DNA from: Crocinitomicaceae bacterium
GTDB lineage: Bacteria > Bacteroidota > Bacteroidia > Flavobacteriales_D > Crocinitomicaceae
DNA length: 50,080 nucleotides
NCBI GenBank assembly: GCA_023957475.1
Contig: JAMLHA010000019.1
Location: 1-50,080, forward strand
Direction: 5' to 3'
Position 1 is the stretch's first letter. Each line of letters starts with the position of its first letter. A model generated the notes under the pieces. The model made no database searches, had not been told where the DNA came from, and saw nothing but the letters and a program-made list of their open reading frames with translations. The position numbers and the translations under genes are program-made. Below are positions 43,091-50,080 of this stretch, piece by piece.

Positions 43091-45193
43091 ATGAAAAAAA
43101 ATAGTTTTTTAATAATCGTATTAGCGCTATCTATGACAGCTTGTAAAAGTAAATCCGAAGTAGAAACAAAACACTCTGAAAACCCATTACTTGTAGAAAG
43201 CACATTGCCGTATTCTGCACCTGATTTTTCTAAAATCAAAGACGAACACTTCAAACCTGCAATGGAAGAAGGGATGAGAATGCAAACAGAGGCTATTGAT
43301 AAAATTATTTCATCCAACGATGCGCCCAGTTTTGAAAACACCATTTTAGCATTGGAAGAAAGCGGTTACGTACTCTCAAAAGTAAACAGCGTGTTTTTTG
43401 CTTTAGCTGGTTCCAATACCAACGAAACATTGCAAAACTTAGAAGAAGAAATGGCTCCCAAATTATCCGAACATTCGGATGCTATTTATTTAAACGACAA
43501 ATTGTTTAAGCGCGTAAAAGAAGTTTATGAAAAACGAAACTCTTTGGATTTGGACAATGAATCACTTAAATTGGTTGAAATGTATTACGATGGATTTGTC
43601 ATGGCAGGCGCAAATTTATCCAGCAGCGATAAAAAACAATTGAAGAAATTAAATGCTCGTGAAGCATCTCTAACAACTGAGTTTAATAAGAAAATTTTAG
43701 CTTCAATGACTGATGGAGGGGTTACCTTTGATACAGCTGAAGAACTAAAAGGTTTGGAAGAATCGTATTTGAAATCGATTAAAACAGAAGATGGTAAATA
43801 CTTTATTTCATTGGTCAACACTACACAACAGCCCGATTTACAAAACATGGTAAATAGAGGTGCTCGTGAAAAACTATTCAATGCTTCGTGGACAAGAGTT
43901 GATGGCAACAAAAATGACACACGCTCCATCATTGCAGAATTGGTTGATTTAAGAGCACAAAAAGCGGCAATTCTTGGGTTTCCTAATTATGCCTCTTGGT
44001 CGCTACAACATTCAATGGTAAAAAACCCCGAAAACATCCGCACATTTTTTGACCAATTGATTCCAGCTGCAGTCAAAAAAGCACAAGAAGAATCGAACGA
44101 AATTGAAGCAACGATGAACAAATTGGGTGAAAAAGGGAAATTAGAACCTTGGGATTGGAGTTTGTATTCAGAAAAAGTACGCAAGCAAAAATACGATGTA
44201 GATGAAAACGAAACAAAACCTTATTTTGAGGTAATGAACGTTTTGGAAGACGGTGTTTTCTTTGCTGCAACTAAATTATACGGCATCACATTTAAGAAAA
44301 GAACGGACATTCCTGTGTATCACGAAGATGTGTTGGTGTATGAATTGTTCAACAAAGATGGTTCACAGTTGGGGTTGTTTTACGCCGATTTATACGCTCG
44401 CCCCTCAAAAAATGGTGGTGCATGGATGGATAACTTTGTGACACAATCTAAATTGCATAAGAAAAAACCAGTTATTTACAATGTGTTAAACATCCCTAAA
44501 CCAGCAAAAGGAGAAGCTTGTTTAGTAAGTTTTGACAATGTTATTACACTCTTCCATGAATTTGGACATGCTTTGCACGGTTTCTTTGCTGATCAACAAT
44601 ACCCAAGTTTATCAGGGACAGCAGTGGCTCGAGATTTTGTAGAATTTCCATCACAATTCAACGAAAACTGGGCAACACACCCTGTTATTATCAAAAATTA
44701 CGCAAAACATTACAAAACAGGAAAAGTTATTCCGCAAACATTGCTTGATAAAATTAAAGCAGCATCCACATTTAATGAGGGATACAGTGCTACAGAAACC
44801 ATTGCAGCAGCTAATAACGACTTAATTTGGCACAGTATCGGTGTAAACGATAAAATCACAGATATTGATGCGTTTGAAAATGAAGCGTTGCACAAATTTG
44901 GATTGGATGCCGTAAATGCTATTCGTCCAAGATACCGTTCCACCTATTTTTCACATATTTTTAGTGGTGGATACGCCGCTGGTTACTATGCCTATATCTG
45001 GACAGAAATGCTTGACCACGATGCCTACCAATGGTTCAACGAAAATGGAGGTCTAACGCTTGAAAATGGTCAACGATTTAGAGACATGGTACTTTCAAGA
45101 GGAAACACGATTGAATTGGAAAAAATGTACGTAGATTGGCGAGGAAAACAACCAGCTATTGATGCGATGTTGAAAGCCAAAGGATTGAATTAA
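43091..45193 (+). CDS. dcp: M3-family metallopeptidase (peptidyl-dipeptidase Dcp-like), lipoprotein
   Basis: Zinc peptidase cleaving dipeptides from peptide C-termini. 700 residues. Lipobox ALSMTACK with Cys18 predicts a lipid-anchored envelope enzyme, unlike cytosolic enterobacterial Dcp. Zinc motif LFHEFGHALHG has His489, Glu490 and His493, and the following EFPSQFNENW supplies the third ligand. GFPNYASWSLQHSMV and the C-terminal YFSHIFSGGYAAGYYAYIW match the family. Its stop is 6 bases before the IS left end; it originally faced ndk across the shared terminator at 46596-46639. Confidence 0.92.
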   Translation: MKKNSFLIIVLALSMTACKSKSEVETKHSENPLLVESTLPYSAPDFSKIKDEHFKPAMEEGMRMQTEAIDKIISSNDAPSFENTILALEESGYVLSKVNSVFFALAGSNTNETLQNLEEEMAPKLSEHSDAIYLNDKLFKRVKEVYEKRNSLDLDNESLKLVEMYYDGFVMAGANLSSSDKKQLKKLNAREASLTTEFNKKILASMTDGGVTFDTAEELKGLEESYLKSIKTEDGKYFISLVNTTQQPDLQNMVNRGAREKLFNASWTRVDGNKNDTRSIIAELVDLRAQKAAILGFPNYASWSLQHSMVKNPENIRTFFDQLIPAAVKKAQEESNEIEATMNKLGEKGKLEPWDWSLYSEKVRKQKYDVDENETKPYFEVMNVLEDGVFFAATKLYGITFKKRTDIPVYHEDVLVYELFNKDGSQLGLFYADLYARPSKNGGAWMDNFVTQSKLHKKKPVIYNVLNIPKPAKGEACLVSFDNVITLFHEFGHALHGFFADQQYPSLSGTAVARDFVEFPSQFNENWATHPVIIKNYAKHYKTGKVIPQTLLDKIKAASTFNEGYSATETIAAANNDLIWHSIGVNDKITDIDAFENEALHKFGLDAVNAIRPRYRSTYFSHIFSGGYAAGYYAYIWTEMLDHDAYQWFNENGGLTLENGQRFRDMVLSRGNTIELEKMYVDWRGKQPAIDAMLKAKGLN

Positions 45194-45199
45194 TATCAA

Positions 45200-45224
45200 T
45201 GTGTAGTCCTAAATAAGCGTTACA
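45200..45224. repeat. IS left inverted repeat
   Basis: Begins TGTGTAGTCC and ends AGCGTTACA. Its counterpart at 46562-46586 matches at 19 of 25 positions when reverse complemented; the mismatches cluster in two 3-base groups. Confidence 0.85.
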
Positions 45225-45252
45225 AGTTTATACTACAAATTTAAACATTTTT

Positions 45253-45295
45253 ATTAAGCTGGAGGAACTAGTTCCTCCAGCTTAATTTTTTTATA
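45253..45295 (+). terminator. 17-bp palindromic hairpin terminating read-through into the IS
   Basis: Perfect 17-bp palindrome (45253-45286, centre GAACTAGTTC) overlaps the orfB stop codon and encodes the last residues LEELVPPA. On the plus strand it is followed by a T run, so it would end transcripts entering from dcp. On the minus strand no T run follows. It may protect the transposase from antisense transcription. Confidence 0.7.
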
Positions 45296-46099
45296 CGTTC
45301 TCATATTTATTTTTCTTTGTCTATGCATCTTATTTGGTGTGTTCATATGACATGAATAATGAGGTCTATAATCATTATAAATACTCACTGCATCTTTAAC
45401 CACCTTCTTCATCATAGACAAGTCTATATTGTATTCTTCAAGAAAAAACTCTTGCTTTAGAATACCGTTTATTCGTTCAGCAACCGCATTCGCATAAGGA
45501 TCGTACTTCTCAGTCATACTGGGTGTTATATTTGCTTTACTTAAAGCTTCTTGATAGTTATCACTACAATATTGTATTCCCCTATCAGAATGGTGTATTA
45601 GTTTATCTTTATACATTCTGTTTTTAACAGCCATTTTTAAAGCTCTTAACGTACCAGTGGTTGCAAGACTATTAGAGACATCATATCCCATTATCTTCTT
45701 AGAGTAAGCATCTGTTATCAATGCTAAGTAACAGTTTTTATCCCGCCCCCCAAGGTAAGTTATATCAGATACCCAGACTTGCTCAGGTCGTTTTATAACA
45801 AGGTCTTCAACTAAGTTCTTGTGTTTATAAAAACGATGATGCGAGTTTGTTGTTATTCGATAACTTCTTTTTGGTTGTATAAGCATGTTGTTTGCTTTTA
45901 GAATTTTAAACAGCTTATCTCTACCGATGTGCATCTCTTGTAAAGGCTCTCTTAATAGGAAGTAAAGCTTGCGAGTTCCTATGCGAGGCATCTTACTGCG
46001 AACGTCATTAGTAAGCGATATAACTTGGTTTACTTTCTGCTGTTTTTCTTTTTTAATCCAAAAACTACGGTAATAATACTGTCTGTTTATCCCGACCAA
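45254..46099 (-). CDS. IS3-family transposase OrfB (DDE catalytic part)
   Basis: Integrase-fold transposase domain with DDE acids Asp112 (WVSDITYL), Asp172 (HHSDRGIQYCSD) and Glu208 (NAVAERINGILKQE); the 35-residue spacing between the second and third is the IS3 DD35E signature. Counted from a TTG at 46099 it has 281 residues, but the -1 frame is open and family-like further upstream (REKPINYLCGLVGINRQ), reaching the slippery site. The active form is probably the OrfAB fusion made by frameshifting, not a separate start. Confidence 0.92.
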   Translation of the reverse strand: MVGINRQYYYRSFWIKKEKQQKVNQVISLTNDVRSKMPRIGTRKLYFLLREPLQEMHIGRDKLFKILKANNMLIQPKRSYRITTNSHHRFYKHKNLVEDLVIKRPEQVWVSDITYLGGRDKNCYLALITDAYSKKIMGYDVSNSLATTGTLRALKMAVKNRMYKDKLIHHSDRGIQYCSDNYQEALSKANITPSMTEKYDPYANAVAERINGILKQEFFLEEYNIDLSMMKKVVKDAVSIYNDYRPHYSCHMNTPNKMHRQRKINMRTYKKIKLEELVPPA

Positions 46100-46113
46100 T
46101 CCACAAAGATAAT

Positions 46114-46545
46114 TTATTGGTTTTTCCCTTTCTTTGCTAATTTTTTGGACTGATCGGGTAAGGAGTTTTTTCTTATTGGAATTAAATATTCTTTTTCAGC
46201 TAACTCAATTACCTTGTCTAGGATGGCGGCTTTGTCTTCTGTCTCAGTAAGCTTCCCCTCTAAAAACTCTTTCTCATGCTTTAAACGACGTACTTGTTGC
46301 TCAAGCTCTTTTATGCGTTGTTGCGGAGTCTTCATAGAATTTAACTTTGATGTGTTATCATCATCAAATATACTATATTTTCTTATCCAAGTACGAATAG
46401 TATCACGACCTTGAATACCATACTTACGCATAGCAGCGTTAATGCCAATCTCTCCTGATTGAACTTCTTTAATAACAGCTAACTTAAAGGGCATGCTGTA
46501 ATCCCTCTGTGTACGTTTAACGTACTTGTTCTCAAAACTTTCCAT
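46114..46545 (-). CDS. IS3-family transposase OrfA (helix-turn-helix part)
   Basis: 143-residue DNA-binding protein. Helix-turn-helix at about residues 20-55 (KEVQSGEIGINAAMRKYGI, TIRTWIRKY), then a leucine-zipper coiled coil (QRIKELEQQVRRLKHEKEFL) used for multimerisation. OrfA alone usually represses or regulates; fused to OrfB it makes the transposase. The fusion point is the heptamer at 46165-46171, about 17 codons before the stop. Confidence 0.92.
   Translation of the reverse strand: MESFENKYVKRTQRDYSMPFKLAVIKEVQSGEIGINAAMRKYGIQGRDTIRTWIRKYSIFDDDNTSKLNSMKTPQQRIKELEQQVRRLKHEKEFLEGKLTETEDKAAILDKVIELAEKEYLIPIRKNSLPDQSKKLAKKGKNQ
46165..46171 (-). other. Programmed -1 frameshift heptamer A AAA AAC
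   Basis: On the minus strand the bases read A AAA AAC in exact register with OrfA codons (AGA AAA AAC). The XXXYYYZ form allows tandem slippage by -1. Reading on in the new frame gives LLTRSVQKISKEREKPINYL directly into OrfB, with no stop between. No downstream pseudoknot was traced. Confidence 0.85.
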
Positions 46546-46561
46546 AACATTACTTTTTTAG

Positions 46562-46586
46562 TGTAACGCTATGTTAGGACGGGACA
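46562..46586. repeat. IS right inverted repeat
   Basis: Begins TGTAACGCT and ends GGGACA, the reverse complement partner of 45200-45224. Located 17 bases upstream of the orfA ATG, so it may overlap the transposase promoter. Confidence 0.85.
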
Positions 46587-46595
46587 CAATAAAAC

Positions 46596-46639
46596 AAAAA
46601 AGTAGGGTGTCTAATTTTGTTAGACACCCTACTTTTTTT
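46596..46639. terminator. Bidirectional terminator, formerly shared by dcp and ndk
   Basis: Stem of about 18 bp (AAAAAGTAGGGTGTCTAA with its complement) around a 5-base loop, flanked by A run and T run on opposite sides, so it can end transcription in both directions. IS insertion moved it 1.4 kb away from dcp. Confidence 0.85.
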
Positions 46640-46667
46640 ATTAAATTTTTATCTTGCTAAGCAAGAA

Positions 46668-46832
46668 TTAAAAAATTTCAGCTGCTGAGAAATGGAATTT
46701 CCCTTCAATTTCTGCATTTTCATCAGAATCAGAACCATGAACAGCGTTTCTACCTTTAGATTCTGCATAATACTTACGAATAGTACCTTCAGCAGCCTCA
46801 GCTGGGTAAGTAGCACCAATTAACGTTCTAAA
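46668..46832 (-). pseudogene. ndk: 3' fragment of nucleoside diphosphate kinase gene (ndk)
   Basis: The last 54 codons of ndk are present: [24 protein letters not shown] start, [10 protein letters not shown], the active-site His in [12 protein letters not shown] and the end [12 protein letters not shown] with a stop. The first ~85 residues are missing; upstream of Phe in FRTLIG the reading changes to sequence unlike Ndk (LSRAVTF). The remaining part is too short to fold as a kinase. Codon use is normal, so loss is recent or an assembly effect. The truncation point coincides with the start of a plus-strand gene fragment. Confidence 0.85.
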
Positions 46833-46837
46833 ATGCA

Positions 46838-47226
46838 GCGACCTGGCTACAGTAAAGCAAAATTATGCATCAATTGCACAAGGTCTTAGGATGATAGATT
46901 GCAATGGTTCGCCTATGAGTTGGAATAAAAACCCACAATGGTGTAGCCAATTAATTGTAGCAAAAGACGATTATCAACAAATTTATTTTGTTTTCACTCG
47001 TTCACCATATTCACATAATGAAATGATACAATTCATGGCAAAGTTAGATCGACCATTACGAAATGCTATTTATATGGAAGGTGGACCACAAACAAGTTTA
47101 TTTGTTGACACCAAAAATGATCGAATCGAAAAATTAGGGAGTTATGTATCAAGAACATATCCTGTAGATACCAATACTGAATTTTGGCGTTTACCCAATG
47201 TGATAGGAATTAAAACAAAATATTAA
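46838..47226 (+). pseudogene. 3' fragment of a probable phosphodiester glycosidase (DUF2233-like) gene
   Basis: The plus-strand frame is open from the junction and reads [20 protein letters not shown], then SPMSWNKNPQWCSQLIVAKD, TRSPYSHNEMIQFM, NAIYMEGGPQTSLFVD and WRLPNVIGIKTKY to a stop. The GGPQTSLFVD and NVIG motifs resemble the C-terminal half of phosphodiester glycosidase/NAGPA proteins, as I recall them. No start codon or signal peptide exists; the only ATG in frame lies in the middle of the conserved region. Start coordinate is approximate. Confidence 0.65.
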
Positions 47227-47328
47227 CTTTTATTTAGAATCACTATTAACAATTATTTTTTCAAAAAAAACAAGTAAATTTTACTTCAATACAAAAAATA
47301 TTATTTATTTTGACAAGAAAATAAGAAT

Positions 47329-47528
47329 ATGAACGCAACAAATTTTTGGTGGGGAGTTGGAGATTGCATTGATTCTGTCCTTGCATTGATTTATGACGAG
47401 AAGAATATGATTACTACGGTTTTCAATACAACTGTAATTATTGGTGGTTTTTAGCAATTTTATATTGGTTGAGTCTTCAAAAGAAATTTAATAAACAAGC
47501 AGAAGAAAATAAAGATCAACTTAAATAA
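47329..47528 (+). pseudogene. Small membrane protein gene with a single-base frameshift
   Basis: ATG at 47329 opens NATNFWWGVGDCIDSVLALIYDE, then stops at 47452 in the same frame. In the -1 frame from about 47398 the sequence continues as EEYDYYGFQYNCNYWWFLAI, a hydrophobic segment LYWLSL, and QKKFNKQAEENKDQLK to a stop at 47526. A single missing base near 47398 would join them into about 66 residues with one membrane segment. No known family. A terminator follows, implying a real transcript. Confidence 0.55.
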
Positions 47529-47549
47529 TGTTTGATTTTCTAAATATTT

Positions 47550-47579
47550 AAAAGCCGTCTAAATGACGGCTTTTTTTTG
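47550..47579 (+). terminator. Terminator after the small membrane protein gene
   Basis: Stem AAGCCGTC / GACGGCTT with a 5-base loop followed by a run of T. The 68 bases after it, up to the GH3 gene, hold no recognised promoter. Confidence 0.8.
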
Positions 47580-47645
47580 TTTAATCTTGATACGTAAATT
47601 ATCTTATCATTATTTTCGTATATTGTATAGCTATTTTATATAATT

Positions 47646-49145
47646 ATGAAATCGTTTTTCTCAAAAATATTTGCTTCAATTAGCTCTAAGAAAGAATCTA
47701 AGTGGGTAAACAACCCTATTGACTATCAAGATAAAATTTTTCAAAAGTTAATCGAAGTTGGTTCTCACACTCTATTTGGGAAAGATCATCATTTTGGTAA
47801 TATAAAGACGTATGATGATTTTAAGAAACATGTTCCAATTAGAGATTATGAAGAAATTAAATCATATATAGACCAAGTAGTAGCAGGAGAAAAAGATATA
47901 TTATGGAAAGGTAAACCACTCTATCTTGCAAAGACATCTGGAACTACTTCTGGTGCTAAATATATCCCAATTAGTAATGAGTCTATTCCTTATCATATAT
48001 TATCAGCAAGAAACGCACTATTAGATTATATTCACAAAACAAGCAACTCTAATTTTGTTTCTGGGAAAGTAATATTTCTTCAAGGAAGCCCTACACTAGA
48101 TAACATAAACGGAATAAAAACAGGACGTTTGTCTGGTATTTCGGCTCATTACGTCCCAAAATACTTACAAAAGAATAGTATGCCATCTTGGGCAACCAAT
48201 TGTATTGAAGACTGGGAGGAAAAAGTAGAAAAAATTGTTGAAGAAACTATTCATGAAAATATGACTTTAATAAGTGGAATACCTCCGTGGTTAGTCATGT
48301 ACTATGAAAAACTAATTGAAAAGTCTGGTAAAAAAGTCATCAAAGATATTTTCCCTAATCTTCAATTAATGGTAACAGGAGGTGTTAATTACAAGCCTTA
48401 CAAAGAAAAAATCATTGAATTACTTGGAAAAGAAATCGATGTTATTCAGACGTATCCAGCCTCTGAAGGGTTTATTGCTTATCAAAACGACATCAATTCT
48501 GATGATTTACTACTTCAAGCAAATCATGGGGTTTTTTATGAATTTATTCCCGTAAATGAATTTTATAACGATAATCCAACTAGAAATTCCCTTAAAGATG
48601 TGCAAGTAGGTGTTGATTACGTTTTAATTTTAAATACCTATTCAGGACTATGGGGATATAACATTGGAGATACTGTACGTTTTACAAACACAAAGCCTTA
48701 CAAAATTTTTGTCACTGGGCGTATCAAACACTTTACATCAGCATTTGGTGAACATGTAATTGCTCATGAAGTGGAACAAGCAATGCAGAAAACATTACTC
48801 AAATTTCCTGCACAAATTTCCGAATTCACGCTAGCTCCTCAAGTTAATCCTAAAACTGGGCTTCCCTATCATGAATGGTTTATAGAGTTTGCAAAAGAGC
48901 CTGATGATTTAAACCTCTTTGCGGAAGAATTAGATTTTAACTTAAGAGCATTAAATGTTTACTATAATGATTTAATCTCAGGTAATATCCTCAGAAGATT
49001 AATTATAACAAAAGTGAAGCAAAATGGTTTTAACAACTATATGAAATCTCAAGGAAAGTTAGGTGGACAAAACAAAGTACCAAGATTATCTAATGATAGA
49101 AAAATTGCTGATGAATTTCACAATAAAGGATTAATTATAAACTAA
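47646..49145 (+). CDS. GH3-family acyl-acid amido synthetase-like protein
   Basis: 499-residue ANL-superfamily enzyme of the GH3 type, which adenylates acids and joins them to amines or amino acids. The phosphate-binding motif YLAKTSGTTSGAKYIPIS is at residues 93-110; then LISGIPPWLVMYYEKL, LMVTGGVNYKPYKEKI, IQTYPASEGFIAYQ and the C-terminal hinge GDTVRFTNTKPYKIFVTGR with GRIKHFTSAFGEHV. Bacterial substrates are unknown. It follows the broken small gene and terminator, with its own start. Convergent with the partial gene at the right edge. Confidence 0.9.
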   Translation: MKSFFSKIFASISSKKESKWVNNPIDYQDKIFQKLIEVGSHTLFGKDHHFGNIKTYDDFKKHVPIRDYEEIKSYIDQVVAGEKDILWKGKPLYLAKTSGTTSGAKYIPISNESIPYHILSARNALLDYIHKTSNSNFVSGKVIFLQGSPTLDNINGIKTGRLSGISAHYVPKYLQKNSMPSWATNCIEDWEEKVEKIVEETIHENMTLISGIPPWLVMYYEKLIEKSGKKVIKDIFPNLQLMVTGGVNYKPYKEKIIELLGKEIDVIQTYPASEGFIAYQNDINSDDLLLQANHGVFYEFIPVNEFYNDNPTRNSLKDVQVGVDYVLILNTYSGLWGYNIGDTVRFTNTKPYKIFVTGRIKHFTSAFGEHVIAHEVEQAMQKTLLKFPAQISEFTLAPQVNPKTGLPYHEWFIEFAKEPDDLNLFAEELDFNLRALNVYYNDLISGNILRRLIITKVKQNGFNNYMKSQGKLGGQNKVPRLSNDRKIADEFHNKGLIIN

Positions 49146-49153
49146 TAGATTGT

Positions 49154-50080
49154 TTATTTTTGCTTTAAAATTTCCAAATCTTCCATATACTGTTTTACAA
49201 AGGGACAAGGTTCTGGTCTATCTATCATTATTTCTTCTAAAGATGCTTTAGGTTTTGAATTCCTATAATCAAAAGTTAAACCTTTAATTGTAACCTTATC
49301 TGATAATTTGTAGGTGTGTACTGTTGAACTTCCCATTTGTTTATTCACCCAATTCATCATATAATTGGGATCATATATTTCAAAATCAATATAATCAATG
49401 TTTTTTTGACCATTATCGTTATACCATTGTTTCGTCTTTTTAATCTTCTTAAAAGGAACTTTTATAGAATTATTAAACCTACCACCAATTAAATCCATTG
49501 GCAATTTAACTTTTATTTGCCACTCATTTTTAATGGAATCTTCTGGAATTATGCCTCCACTTTCAAGACTTGCTAAACATAAAGCAGTACAACCAGCTCC
49601 TTCTCCTTTATAAAGAGGCCAAAAAGCACCCCCATAAAAACTACTTGGAGATGGGTATATTTCTTTAAAATTCTCTTTAAAACAGTTTATAAACTCCACT
49701 ATTTGAACAGCACTCTCTTTACTTATTAGAAATTTGATAAAACTAGTTTCAGTATGACGATCATTAAACGTTAAACTATTAACAATATCTTCTCTATTTT
49801 CTATCTTTGATTGGAATGGAATACCAATAATCCCCAAACCTATTTTTTCTTTAAACAGAATTTTTGATATGTCCTTGAGCACATTTGGGGCTATTCCCAT
49901 CCATAAAGTATCGTTATTTATGATACTTGACTTCAAATTAAATGAAGCATGCCCCATAAAACGTTTCCCTTTTTTATGAAATGTTGTTCTGAAAAAAGAT
50001 TTTTTAATCGTTTTATACAATGTAGAGGGATTATTCCAATTTAAAGGATAGGTTGACCGTGTTAAAAAAATAGTAAACTC
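49154..50080 (-). CDS. Partial unknown protein with a possible His...Cys catalytic pair
   Basis: The frame remains open to the window edge, so the N-terminus lies beyond it; a TTG near 50020 is not a convincing start. The visible 308 codons begin FTIFLTRSTYPLNWNNPSTL and contain GKRFMGHASFNLKSS, then PLYKGEGAGCTALCLASLES and the C-terminal CPFVKQYMEDLEILKQ. A His before a Cys in GxGCTALC is what permuted NlpC/P60-like enzymes (YiiX/LRAT type) show, so a papain-fold hydrolase is a guess. No known family recognised. Confidence 0.5.
   Translation of the reverse strand, partial: EFTIFLTRSTYPLNWNNPSTLYKTIKKSFFRTTFHKKGKRFMGHASFNLKSSIINNDTLWMGIAPNVLKDISKILFKEKIGLGIIGIPFQSKIENREDIVNSLTFNDRHTETSFIKFLISKESAVQIVEFINCFKENFKEIYPSPSSFYGGAFWPLYKGEGAGCTALCLASLESGGIIPEDSIKNEWQIKVKLPMDLIGGRFNNSIKVPFKKIKKTKQWYNDNGQKNIDYIDFEIYDPNYMMNWVNKQMGSSTVHTYKLSDKVTIKGLTFDYRNSKPKASLEEIMIDRPEPCPFVKQYMEDLEILKQK

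Larger units (their letters stand above)
45200..46586. mobile_element. Complete IS3-family insertion sequence (1387 bp)
   Basis: Two overlapping-frame transposase genes on the minus strand are bounded by 25-bp imperfect inverted ends: 45200-45224 and 46562-46586 agree at 19 of 25 positions and end TGT...ACA as in the family. CAA duplicates flank it. All expected parts are intact: orfA, orfB in the -1 frame, a slippery heptamer, and an inward-facing terminator at the left end. Assignment to the IS150 group is plausible but unverified. It separates dcp from its terminator and does not interrupt a gene. Confidence 0.92.
45197..46589. repeat. 3-bp target-site duplication (CAA) flanking the IS
   Basis: CAA occurs at 45197-45199 and 46587-46589, immediately outside both IS ends. 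A 3-bp duplication is normal for IS3-family insertion and supports a complete element at its original site rather than a rearranged copy. Confidence 0.85.

Overview
The window is AT-rich chromosomal DNA from a member of the Bacteroidota, most likely the Flavobacteriia. Evidence for this: two cassettes pairing a gliding-motility/type IX C-terminal-domain protein with a PorP/SprF-like protein, a T9SS type A sorting domain, lineage-typical families (DUF4834, DUF4294, DUF4924, DUF6122, a Bacteroidota-style GlmU-like protein), many short lipoproteins, and repeated TAnnTTTG promoter -7 boxes. Genus cannot be fixed from sequence alone; Crocinitomicaceae/Fluviicola-like bacteria are one guess. No rRNA, tRNA or CRISPR array was seen.

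Layout. 1-5.5 kb: DUF4834 protein, an intergenic nested inverted-repeat element, a DinB-like/NlpC-P60 pair, the first T9SS cassette and a FabZ-like hotdog protein. 5.5-11.1 kb (minus strand): BtuF-like metal receptor, CBS-domain cysteine/cystathionine beta-synthase, PepD dipeptidase, acetyltransferase, family III CoA-transferase and a c-type cytochrome lipoprotein. 11.4-13.8 kb: hmgA-hppD (tyrosine catabolism) ending at a clear terminator. 13.8-19.5 kb: murI, the second T9SS cassette, and two tandem HisKA_2-type membrane histidine kinases. 19.6-24.3 kb: WG-repeat protein, TonB-C-domain protein and Crp/Fnr regulator in a tight plus-strand run, then DUF4294 and a lipoprotein. 24.4-31.1 kb (minus): propeller-like membrane protein, DUF3298-type lipoprotein, DUF4924, Skp/OmpH-like lipoprotein, two small paralogues, acyl-CoA carboxylase beta, PlsC and a SiaC-like phosphoprotein. 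31.2-40.7 kb: BadF-type kinase, Ser/Thr kinase, GlmU-like protein with a sodium:solute symporter, two small membrane proteins, a frameshifted T9SS cargo gene, a membrane methyltransferase, a START-like protein and dihydrolipoyl dehydrogenase. 40.7-45.2 kb: AAA ATPase, a secreted beta-rich protein and an M3 peptidase.

The accessory end is 45.2-50.1 kb. A complete 1387-bp IS3-family element with 25-bp imperfect terminal repeats, a 3-bp CAA duplication and an A AAA AAC slippery heptamer sits between the M3 peptidase gene and the terminator it shared with ndk. Just beyond, the 3' end of ndk (minus) and the 3' end of a probable phosphodiester glycosidase gene (plus) meet at one junction and both lack their 5' parts: a deletion scar or an assembly misjoin. 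A frameshifted small membrane protein, a GH3-family ligase and a partial unknown protein follow.

Most of the window is ordinary housekeeping and lineage-specific content. I see no convincing complete new multi-gene defence or biosynthetic system. The best leads are the ndk/glycosidase junction, the 570-812 repeat element, the kinase pair with non-ATG starts, the WG/TonB-C/Crp run, the propeller interrupted by a membrane hairpin, and three single-base frameshifts all of the same sign.
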